Under the pieces are notes generated by a model. That model made no database searches, was not told where the DNA came from, and saw only the letters and a list, made by a program, of their open reading frames with translations. A DNA stretch of 64,000 nucleotides from Motacilla alba alba (taxonomy: Eukaryota > Chordata > Aves > Passeriformes > Motacillidae): assembly GCF_015832195.1 (NCBI RefSeq), contig NC_052046.1, forward strand, positions 32,578,911 through 32,642,910. The letters run 5' to 3'. The translations under genes were made by a program, and so were the position numbers. This document shows, piece after piece, positions 38,676 to 47,338 of the stretch (position 1 is its first letter; each line of letters opens with the position of its first letter).

Positions 38676-41039
38676 CCTAGCTTTACAGAAATTGCTAGCT
38701 TGGAAAACGTCTGATAGTCAAGGGGATTTCAGCATTTGGAAGATAAGCTCTCATGTGATTGTAAGGTGAACTAACATCTTGAAGTAATTTGGGTAATTTG
38801 AAGACCTCAGCAGTGTGTGAGCATGACAGACATAACCAAATCAGTGTTCACCAATAGTGCTTCAGAGCACGAGAGAACAGGTAGTTATTTCTGCAAGAGA
38901 AACATCTCTATTTGCTCCTTGCAGCAGTTGTAAACTGGTTTTTGATTATGAGTTCAATTCCCATGTTAAATTTTATTGCTGTTCTTTCTAATACAATTTC
39001 CCTGCTGCAACAATTACATAGGTCAGATGTTTCAAAAGAAGATGAGGATAAGTTACTGACTGCAATTAGAAATAACCAGCCCACACAGAAAATTAATTTC
39101 TATGCCAGTGAAAGGTGGCTTTAGTCCCAGACACACAGCATGTGCAAAAAGATATGTCAGAAAAGCAGACAAATTCATACAGAATATCAGTTTAGATATT
39201 TCCTAGCAGAGTGCTCACATTACCTGAGGGCTTGGCTCACTTTAGGCCAACACAGATGCTTTTCCTTTAACTCTCTGTGTGCATTCCCACGTTGCTGTAA
39301 TTGCCAGCAAGTGTATTCATGCATCCAAACAAAGAGATAGATTTGAGAATTAATCTGACTGAAAGGTCTTGGTTTTTTTCTTTCATCAGCTTAGTTTATG
39401 ACCAAATCAATTTCCTATCAAGCTCACCCAGCAGCTGCATGAGCTCCTTTTAATGGCAACGTACAGTTATGCCAGCATAAAGCAACTGCAGAGCTTCGGA
39501 GGACTAATCCCCCTTTATAACTGAAGAAAAGCAGCACCAATGAAGAGCTGGCGTCTCTCTATTGACTACAATAATGGAAAATAGCCCAAGCTCCTAAAAT
39601 GGATGCCCTCTAATAGACTACATGAGTGAGTCTCTCACTTTCTATATAAACATCTCTCCCTCTTTTTTGGACTCCAAGTGGTTGACCTTAAAAAGAGGTA
39701 AGCACTGATCACACCACTATTCCATTTCCACTTATCAAAGAAAAAGAAATGCCTTCCACTTTAGCTGTTAAGGATCTTATTTTTTAAATGATAAAATTAG
39801 TGAACAAGACAAAGTTTACTGCTGTTCCTTTTCCTGTTTAGAGCCTAAAAGTATTTCCTCAACAATGATATTTTAATTTGGTATGACGATGTCTTTAAAA
39901 GACTCATGTTTCTTCTCTCCCCCTAACAAATTCTGTCAAAAAACCCTGCCATGTTTTTTCCCAGTCTATCTTTTATTTAGAAGGCGAAGTTAAGCAGATT
40001 TAATTTTCTTTCCTCTTAAAAAATATGTAACCATTTATTGGGCTGCTTCAAAGAATTTTTAGATAATTTTATCAGTCTTTCATTACTTTATAAGCAAAGA
40101 TAATTCTCCCAATATTTCTTTCTTCCTCAACCTACAATTTTCTAGGAAGACTAGGCCTTCTAGAGCTAAGTCCATGCAGATAGAGGATTTTGGCACTCTT
40201 TCAGATTTTCCAAGTCTTTTAGCAGTTGTGCCAAACTGCTTTCATATAAAGAATGTACTGCATTTGTGAAAAAAAAGGAAAGACAAGTAACACAACATCC
40301 ATACATATTAATTTTTATACATTTTTAATATAAATATAAATTTTTAATCCATTAGTATTAGACCCTTTAATTAGTCTATCACAGGACTACCTTGGACTAT
40401 GTTAGCAGTTTTCTACTAATGAGATCCTCTAGATTTCACCCCAGACTAATCCAGAAAACTGGTCTAAGTAATACACAGGCATATGCACAGGAAGCAATCA
40501 ATTTCAACCTGACATGAAAAATCTCTGAAAAAAAGAGAAATAAGCAATGGTTAAAAAAGGTGAGCACATACTTTTTACTCACAGCAGCACTATCACTAGA
40601 GCAAAACTGCTGTTAGCCTATACCTGGACTGCAAACAGTAGCTTAATCAGTCAACCCTTATTTTAAAATTATTATTAAACCCTGAAATATTTTTAAATGT
40701 CAGAACTCATGGGTAAGCATGTAACTTATTTAATATTTTTGTCTAAGGTTGATGAATAGAACAGAAAATGTAAGTTAAATTTAGTGATTAAGGAAATATT
40801 TTTCTTCGCAACCCTAATTGTAATTTCTCCTTTTTGTCAGGATCTATAGGCTGGATCCCTGGGGGGGAAAAAAAAAACAAACAACAGAACCCCCCCCCCC
40901 CCCCCCCCCCCACAAAGCAGCAGATAAAAACATTGGTACATTGGTTTTTAAACAGTTAATAAAATAAATAGTCCATGACACTACCACACACCATGTCATA
41001 AATTCAGCTTCTACACCCAGGAAGATCCTTCTTCCGGGA
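38676..41039. other. Unique sequence with possible conserved stretch
   Basis: No gene is recognised. The interval 39380-39660 is free of repeats and simple sequence and slightly richer in GC, so it is a weak candidate for a conserved non-exonic element. A G7/A10/C22 block lies at 40861-40911. Confidence 0.45.
40861..40911. repeat. G7-A10 ... C22 homopolymer block
   Basis: Seven G are followed by ten A, a short CAAACAACAGAA linker, and a run of about 22 C (40890-40911). The G and C arms could pair as a stem. The C run length is open to sequencing error. Confidence 0.85.
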
Positions 41040-41399
41040 AGGAAATGGAATACTTTGTTACCCAGGGCATGAAGAAGGTTGAGTTACTCAGTTTTTTGCA
41101 TTAAGCTTCTCCAGGCACCCCACCCAGTCACAGCAGACAAGGACAGGGACTGAGAGAGTGAAAAAACTCCTCCTTTGGAAATCAGACCATCTACAACAAC
41201 ATAAAATTAATGGAAGCTGATAAAATGTATCCACAGGTCCTGAGGGAACCTCAGGCTAAGCCACTATTCATTATCACTGAGCAGTTTTGGCAGTCTGGTG
41301 AAGATTTCACCTTCTGGAAAAGCAGAAACAAACTTAATGTTTAAAAAGAAAGCTCTGGGAAAATACAGGCTGATCAGTCTCCCCTCAGTGCATGGCAAG
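41040..41399 (+). mobile_element. Host CR1 LINE, part 1 of 5, + strand
   Basis: This is CR1 ORF2 sequence, with the block GGTTGAGTTACTCAG (about 41077) matching the KAEVLNAF region. AAATGTATCCACAGGTCCTGAGGG (about 41223) matches the HPRVLRE region, and ACAGGCTGATCAGTCTCCCCTCAGTGCATGGCAAG (to 41399) matches the YRPVSLTSVPGK region. The text breaks at GGCAAG and resumes at 42459 with ATCATGGAGCAG, exactly as in an uninterrupted CR1. Confidence 0.85.
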
Positions 41400-41491
41400 A
41401 ACACAGAATAATTCAGATTGCAAAAGCCTTAAAATTATGGAGTCCCACTGTTTATCCAGCATCACTCTCTTCACTAAACCATATCCTCAAG
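41400..41491 (-). mobile_element. Inserted CR1 fragment A (3' end), minus strand, left part
   Basis: ACACAGAATAATTCAGATTG at its left edge is the reverse complement of a CR1 3' tail, followed by minus-strand CR1 3' UTR text (CACTAAACCATATCCTCAAG). It interrupts the host CR1. The fragment continues at 42175 after an inserted LTR. Confidence 0.85.
41486..41491. repeat. Target site duplication, left copy (CTCAAG)
   Basis: CTCAAG immediately precedes the LTR start TGTTGTGGTG and recurs at 42169-42174 directly after the LTR end GTGTGACA. Six bases is the usual length for ERVK integration. Confidence 0.9.
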
Positions 41492-42168
41492 TGTTGTGGT
41501 GTGGTTTTTGTTTTATTAGTATGATTACTGTTTGATTTGTAATTTTGTAATTTCTTTATGCTGTTCTTTTTCTGTTTTTAGAGTGGAACAGGCTGCCCAT
41601 TTTGTATTTTATGTTTTTAAAACTAGACTTACTCCTTTATATTTATTTAGTTTAGTTAAGTGGTTGGTTTTTTGTTTGTTACCTAGCTATTCCCTGCCAA
41701 GTTTTAAACCCCTCCTTTCCATACCACTTCCACAGAACTTTCTTTACTCCTCCTTCCATGAAATGCCAATCTCTCCCCAAAACTGCCTTTCGCCTAGAAA
41801 CTTCCCTGTCAGTTTTATATTCTTTTAAACCCCATTAGTTCACTGAAGCTGTTCTCCTCCCTTGAAATCTTTCATTGGTTTTACACATTGTATTCCCTGC
41901 CTTGTATTTCTGCTGATTAGTTAAAGATTGTATCCTCCCCTGAGCCCTCCCCTCTTTTATAAGGTGTTGTCTGCCCTGAGTTCGGGGTCCTGGGACCCTG
42001 GGAAGGGGGTTTTACCATTTAGTAAAGTTACCCCAGTTCCACCCCAGGACAGTGCTGCTGCTCTTTTGTTCCACGCTGTGCCCCCACTGGTAGCTGGGAT
42101 TTTGCAGAGCCAGAGAGAGGGGGACTGTTGCCCCCCACCCTGTCACAATCTAGCCAGGACGTGTGACA
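41492..42168 (+). mobile_element. ERVK-type solo LTR with perfect 6-bp TSD, + strand
   Basis: A 677-bp element begins TGTTGTGGTG and ends GTGTGACA, with CTCAAG duplicated on both sides. Inside are an inverted CCAAT motif (CATTGGTTTTAC, about 41872), a TATA-like TTATAAGG (41957-41964), and an AGTAAA signal (42021-42026) followed by CACCCCAGGACAGTGCTGC. There are no retroviral genes, so it is a solo LTR left by recombination between two LTRs. It sits inside minus CR1 fragment A, so it is younger than that fragment. An open frame of 98 codons at 41532-41828 is LTR sequence, not a gene. Confidence 0.9.
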
Positions 42169-42174
42169 CTCAAG
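42169..42174. repeat. Target site duplication, right copy (CTCAAG)
   Basis: This is a perfect copy of 41486-41491. The CR1 minus-strand text then resumes with TGTCAATCCACACACATTTTGAATAC. Confidence 0.9.
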
Positions 42175-42458
42175 TGTCAATCCACACACATTTTGAATAC
42201 TTCCAGGGACGATGATTCCACCACTTCTCTGGGCAGTCTGTTTCAATGCCTGATTACCTTTACAGCAAAGAGATTTCTCCTTATATCTAGCAATCTGAAG
42301 CCATTTCCTCACATTCTGTCACCTCTTAGCTGGGACAATGACCCCCACATTAGGATGCAACAATATCCTTTCAGGTAATTGTAGAAAGCAATGAAGTCCC
42401 CCTGAGCCTTCTCTTCTGGCTAAACCCCAACTCCCTCAGCTTCTCCTCATGAGACTTT
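42175..42458 (-). mobile_element. Inserted CR1 fragment A, minus strand, right part
   Basis: This is the reverse complement of the CR1 3' region: CACACATTTTGAATACTTCCAGG, ACCACTTCTCTGGGCAG, TGTTTCAATGCCTGATTACC, and CTCCCTCAGCTTCTCCTCATGAG at its right end. Parts 41400-41491 and 42175-42458 together make about 376 bp of a 5'-truncated CR1. It ends where host CR1 text resumes (ATCATGGAGCAG, from about 42459). Confidence 0.85.
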
Positions 42459-42544
42459 TAATCATGGAGCAGACGCCCCTGAAAATTATGCTAAGACTCA
42501 TGGAATTAAGGTGACAGCCAAAACAATTTCACTAAGGCAAATCC
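42459..42544 (+). mobile_element. Host CR1 LINE, part 2 of 5, + strand
   Basis: ATCATGGAGCAGACGCCCCTG, then TATGCTAAGACTCATGGAA and GACAGCCAAAACAATTTCACTAAGGCAAATCC, form the CR1 ORF2 text that normally follows GGCAAG at 41399. The segment is only 86 bp and lies between two minus-strand CR1 insertions. Confidence 0.85.
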
Positions 42545-42750
42545 TTATGTTGGAAGACACCTCTAAGATCACCAAGTCCAACTGCTAACCTAATAGTGCA
42601 AAGTCCACTACTGAACCATGTTCCTAAGTGCCATATCCACACATCTTTTAAATACCTCCAGGAATGGTGACTCTAACATTTCCCTCTGTGGCCTGTTTCA
42701 ATGTTTTAAAATACTTTCCGTTAATAAATTTCTCCTAATGTCTTTGTCAT
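42545..42750 (-). mobile_element. Inserted CR1 fragment B (3' end), minus strand
   Basis: About 206 bp of minus-strand CR1 3' UTR: TTGGAAGACACCTCTAAGATCACC at the left, then CACACATCTTTTAAATACCTCCAGG and CCTGTTTCAATGTTTTAAAATAC. It is 5' truncated, as is typical for CR1. It is similar to fragment A but diverged from it, so it is a separate insertion. Confidence 0.85.
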
Positions 42751-43200
42751 GTTTGAAAAACACTGTGGCTTTCTTTAACAGGGTTACAGAGAAATTGATG
42801 TAATGTACCTGGATTTGCAGAAAGCATTTGATGCTGCCTGGTGCACAACACCCTTTCCCTAAAATGGAGAGGCATGGGTTTGACTGGTGGACCACTCAGT
42901 GGAGAAGGATTTATCTGTAAAGTTACACTCAAAAAGTTATACTTTACTCAATATCCAAATGGAGGCCGCTGACAAATGACATTTCTGGGGGTCATTACTG
43001 GGACTAGCTCTGTTCAGTACGTTTGTCAGAGGCATGGCTTGTTGGACAGAACCCACCAACAACAAATTTGCAGGTAACACACTGCATGGTGCAGTCAACA
43101 ACCTCAAAGGAAGCAATTCCAATCAGAAGAACCTTGACAGGTTTGAGAGATGGGCCTGTGTGAAACTTATGAACTTCAAGGACAACAGAAATGTGACCAG
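42751..43200 (+). mobile_element. Host CR1 LINE, part 3 of 5, + strand
   Basis: CR1 text resumes with GTTTGAAAAACACTGTGGCTTTC and ACAGGGTTACAG. It then runs through GATGTAATGTACCTGGATTTG and AAAGCATTTGATGCTG (reverse transcriptase LDLQKAFDA region), GGTTTGACTGGTGGACCAC, a diverged core, and AACAACAAATTTGCAGGTAACAC, which stands at the catalytic region. The last part encodes DRFERWACVKLMNFKDN (open in 43034-43192). Frames are broken throughout. The text then gives way to LTR sequence. Confidence 0.85.
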
Positions 43201-43236
43201 ATGGCTGAGGGTGGTCATCCTCTGTGGCCACAGCTC

Positions 43237-43671
43237 TGTTCACAAAGAGCAGCAGGCACAAGTTTTCCAAGGATTTTTCCTGGGGAAGGCAGTGAGAACC
43301 TCAGAAAAGGAGAGAAAACAATTCTTATCCCTGTTCACTGCTCCTGTTGTTTTGCACATGTGGAATGTGTTATGGACATTATTTACCAATAGGGATTTGT
43401 TAATTGGACACTGATGAAGTGTTGGTGGACACTGTTGTTTTGATTCCTCAGCCAGTTGGGTCAAAGCTGTGTCCTAACTGTCTCAGGCAGTCATGAGTTT
43501 TTTTAGTATTCCTTCCCTTAGTATTCTTTAGTGTTCTTTAGTATAGTATCTCTTTAGTATGTAATGTAGTATAGTATTAGTGTAATATAGTATATCTTAA
43601 TAAAGCATTTTTTCAGCCTTCTGAATCATGGAGTCAATGTACATTATTCCCTACACTGGGGTCGCCCTGCA
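43237..43671 (+). mobile_element. Passerine ERVK-type solo LTR, + strand
   Basis: The segment has TGTTCACAAAGAGCAG at the left, then GAGAACCTCAGAAAAGGAG, ATGTGGAATGTGTTATGGACATT and a run of TTTAGTATTC/TAGTATAG units (43500-43590). The poly(A) signal AATAAA is at 43599-43604, and the right end is CAGCCTTCTGAATCATGGAGTC to GGGGTCGCCCTGCA. This layout is characteristic of passerine ERVK LTRs. Borders are approximate, since about 36 bases at 43201-43236 fit neither CR1 nor the LTR clearly, and no target site duplication was found. About 225 bp of host CR1 expected here is absent. Confidence 0.8.
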
Positions 43672-44218
43672 TTGATAATTCTCCTTATCTGCTCTGCTAT
43701 CTAGAGATAACACTTGTGTAACACACCCAGCCCTGTGGGCCCCTACATAAAAAGAACTTGGACTTACTGAAGCAAGTCCAGAGAAGGCCTCAGAGATGCT
43801 TGGAGGCCTGGACAACCTCTGAAAACAGACACAGAGAGATGGGTTTGTTGGAGATGAGAAGATGGTTGATGGAGAAGAGAAGGCTCCAGGGGGACCTTAG
43901 AGCAGCTCTCCAGTATACAAAGGGAGCCTGCATGAAAGCTGAAGAGGGACGTTTTACAAGGGCTTGTAGTGAGAGAATAAAGGGAAAAGGTTCAAACTGA
44001 AACAGAGTAGCTTTAAATTAAATATAAGACAGAAAATTTTGACTGTGAGTGTGATGGGACCCTGGGGCAGGCTACACAGAGATCTTGTGGATGGCTCATC
44101 CCTGCAAGTGCCCAAGGCCAGGCAGGATGTCAATCTGAGCAACTTGGTCTTGTAAAAGGCGTCCCTGTCCATTGCAGGTGAGCTGGAACTAGATGATCTT
44201 TAAGGTTCCTTCCAACCA
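43672..44218 (+). mobile_element. Host CR1 LINE, part 4 of 5, + strand
   Basis: After the LTR, CR1 resumes with ATAATTCTCCTTATCTGCTC (the EVILPLYSA region). It continues through ACTGAAGCAAGTCCAGAGAAGGCC, GAGAAGAGAAGGCTCCAGGGGGACC and GAAGAGGGACGTTTTACAAGGGC to the 3' UTR text GAACTAGATGATCTTTAAGGTTCCTTCCAACCA. The last six bases CAACCA (44213-44218) form the left target site copy of the next LTR. The open frame at 43758-44000 is a CR1 remnant (VQRRPQRCLEAW, then LEMRRWLMEKRRLQGDLRAA). Confidence 0.9.
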
Positions 44219-44705
44219 TGCAGCAGTCTGACCTGCCACCACTGCAGAATCTTTGGCCGAAGTTAGGTTAGAAATAATAAAGGTCCGGTCAATAGATTTA
44301 TCCAAAAAGCAAAAGGTCTAATAATAACAAAAATAACAAACACTGGAAAGCAAACAGCAGCTGAACAACCACAGTATGGGATAAAAACAAAGGACCTCGA
44401 ACTGGGGTAGGTAGGGTATATTTATAAGGTTAGATAAAAAGTGGAGTTTGAATCTGAGGGCCCAATAAGAGGTGAGGATTAAGAATATGTAAAACATTGC
44501 AGAAGGAGTACAACCAATAGGAACAAAGAGAACCATGAACTTTGCAGAACGGCAGCCTTATAAAGAGACCTCGATTAGCATTTCTTCTCCCATGAATCAA
44601 TGGCACAGGAGCCTTGTTAGCCCTAACATGAGCATTAGTTTTGCTGACTACAGGCCTATTTCCCAAGGCCTGAGACAGATATCCTCAGACAGCTTAACTC
44701 CTACA
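44219..44705 (-). mobile_element. ERVK-type solo LTR in the CR1 tail, minus orientation
   Basis: A 487-bp element lies between CAACCA (44213-44218) and CAACCC (44706-44711), a 6-bp duplication with one difference. Read on the minus strand it starts TGTAGGAGTTAAGC and ends GACTGCTGCA. It has inverted CCAAT-like motifs (ATTGGTTG, ATTGGGCCC), a TATA-like CTTATAAATATA (plus 44416-44427) and an AATAAA-poor R region. Orientation is inferred from these motifs and is less certain than the borders. The host CR1 3' end resumes immediately at its right side, which proves the insertion. Confidence 0.8.
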
Positions 44706-44728
44706 CAACCCAAAACATTCTATGATTT
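44706..44728 (+). mobile_element. Host CR1 LINE, part 5 of 5 (3' terminus)
   Basis: CAACCCAAAACATTCTATGATTT is the last part of a CR1 3' end, normally joined directly to CCTTCCAACC. It shows where the interrupted CR1 finishes. Confidence 0.9.
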
Positions 44729-46280
44729 GCCCAGTTTAATACAATATGGAGTGGAAAAAGTTTAACTGAGTCTTAATTACCTTATGCAGAACTTTGAGAA
44801 ATATGCAGAAAGTGAATAGTGTCTGATTCACTGCAGGAAGGCCCACATTAGCTGTTTTCAGAAACAGTAGGAGAAAAAACAGACAGCACTTGAATAAACG
44901 GAAAGAAAAAACTCAGTTTCTTTCTGAAGAGATTGGAGGAATGCATGTTCCCTTATACAGTGTGTTGTACCTTTGAATCACACATTACACACTGATGTAT
45001 TTGTGAAAATAGCTGGCATAGTTCATGATTCATGGTTAGATGTCTATATCCATCAATGCCTTCAGCTGAATAGCACCTTGTTCCATCGATAGTCCTACTG
45101 CAGAAAATCAGATTGCCCATTTTGTGTGAAAAACAGGAGTTAGGGCACTGGGCTCTCTCACTTATTACCTGTAAAAATTCCATATTATTTTACTTTATAT
45201 TGATTTAATTTGGTAGTTCTATGCACAAAATTAAAAGGCAAGCAGAAAATCTATATTTCTGCTGAATGCATCAGAAATATTGCAGTTCAAGATTTGTATT
45301 TGGGTATGATTTGTGACATAGAGGTATATAGACAGTATCTACCATTCTTCTCTACAGAATAAAAACAGCACTAACAAAAATCCATTCTGTTAGAAAAATC
45401 CCTGAACAGCTCGAGGATTTGAACTTATTCCTAAAACAATATGAAATTCAGCTTAAATGTATACCTCAGTTCATAAAGCATTTATATTTTTAAGCGATTT
45501 TGTGGAAAACATAGTATCATGCCATCAGTGTTCAGAAGTTTCCCTACTAAGGGCCACATAGACAAGGGCAACAGCATGATTGGGCAAGAGTTATTCATCA
45601 CACAACTAGAAGAACCTGAAAGTAATAATTTTCAGATGTAGTTGAAAGCCATTATACAACTATGACAATTGCAAAAACTATGTACAAATACACTGAGCAG
45701 CTCCTCTATAAACATGATCTTTCCAGAATTACGTATTCAGACATTAGACCATCTAAAGTAATAACCATTATTAACAAAATTCTGCTTTCTAAAAAATCCA
45801 TTAATATATATGAAAGGTTTGAGGCATATAGAGGATTTCCCAGTGCTTTCTCCTTTCTGAAAGGAACTGCTTTACATTTGCATTGAAAAATAAAAAGTTA
45901 CTGCATTTTGAAAGATTATAAAATAATTTTTTTAAAGTTTTAAAAATTTTTAAACATATGCACAGTCTTTAAATTTACTTTACAACATAAGGATTTTCAG
46001 CATCCTTTGTATTACAGTGTTAGACTGAATTTTTTTCAAATCAAGTCTATCATAGAAGCAACACCAATGAATGGTCATTTCTTACTGAGAAACAAGATAT
46101 TTCAAATAAAATGAAAAAACAACTCAAAATATTTTTCTCATATATAAAAATAGCAGTAGAAGTTCCACATAATTTATAACAAGACCACTTGCAGAGTAAA
46201 CCAAGTAGGCATGGTGCTGTTGGATCTCATCATGTATATCAGGAATTTGATATATTTTGAGCATCACCCTGACACTGTGA

Positions 46281-46323
46281 AAGAGTGCATTTATCCCCTT
46301 TATCTAGGGATAAATGCACTCTT
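46281..46323. repeat. Perfect 17-bp inverted repeat, 9-base loop
   Basis: The left arm AAGAGTGCATTTATCCC (46281-46297) and right arm GGGATAAATGCACTCTT (46307-46323) are exact reverse complements. The arms are not low complexity. There is no miRNA, tRNA or transposon terminus match. Confidence 0.95.
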
Positions 46324-47276
46324 ATAAAACACAGCTTTAGAAATTCCATCACTAAAAATAGTTTGATATGCAACCACTTATAAAGTATGTATGGCATCAA
46401 AAAAGATGTCAGTAACTCTGCAAAAGGAAAACATATGCACAATTAAGAGGAAAGTGCTGTCTTCACTGTTAGGTATTGCAACAACATAATTTGAGGCACT
46501 AAATATTCCACTTACAACTCCTCGGAACCAGATCCACTCTAAAACCCAACTTTTAAAAATTCTGTTTGTCCTCCAAGTTTGATCTAGTCTCTTCTACAAA
46601 TATGCCTTTTCCTGTCCCCATTGAAAGCACTGTCATTCAAAAGCCATCTACATTTCATTTTTCTCTTTATAAAAATGCATTTGGAAGTTTAACAAGTATT
46701 TATTCATATAAACTAAGCTCATAGTTTTGTGATTAATGGTTTGTAATCAGAATGGTCACCTTTATTCTGTTAAAACACTGTTAAAACAAATTGAGACTTC
46801 GATGGAGCTAACACATCCTTGCATAGATTTTTTTCAACCCTTTAAAAAAAAATAAAAACTCAAGATCATCCTTTTTAATACAATACACTAGATACCTATG
46901 TAACATATTAATCACATCACTTTTAAAAGAGGGAACTCATCTTTATTTTCTCTGCACTCTTGTAGAGCTGACAACACAGCTTCTATTTTGCATATTTTGA
47001 CATGTCAGTGTGATGACTGCTGAGAGAATAGAGCTTGTGGTAGATAATGAAATTTATCAAGGAAGAAATTGAAGAAATTAAAAACCTCAGTAAATACACA
47101 TGAAGGTGATGTAAACTGCTGTAAAAGTACAAGTCAAGCTACCTGAAAAATAAAAACACCCTAGAAGTAAATCACCATTTTTTGCAATTATTGCTATAGA
47201 AGAATCACTTCCTTACTTGAAAATTTACTTTGCCTAGGGTCTCTTTTCATGCACCTCCTTACTGTAGATTACTGTA

Positions 47277-47338
47277 GTAGATAACACTAATCCTACTCTG
47301 AGCAGTATTATCTACCCAGAGTAGGAGTAGATAATACT
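47277..47338. repeat. Interlocked inverted repeats
   Basis: CCTACTCTG (47292-47300) pairs with CAGAGTAGG (47317-47325). AGTATTATCTAC (47304-47315) pairs with GTAGATAATACT (47327-47338). GTAGATAACACT (47277-47288) also pairs with 47304-47315 with one mismatch. The first two pairings interleave, so only one can form in a simple hairpin; together they have pseudoknot order. Confidence 0.9.

Noticed and set aside
41532..41828. 98-codon open frame
   Set aside because: It lies wholly inside the solo LTR at 41492-42168, in a T/C-rich U3, and has no recognisable domain.
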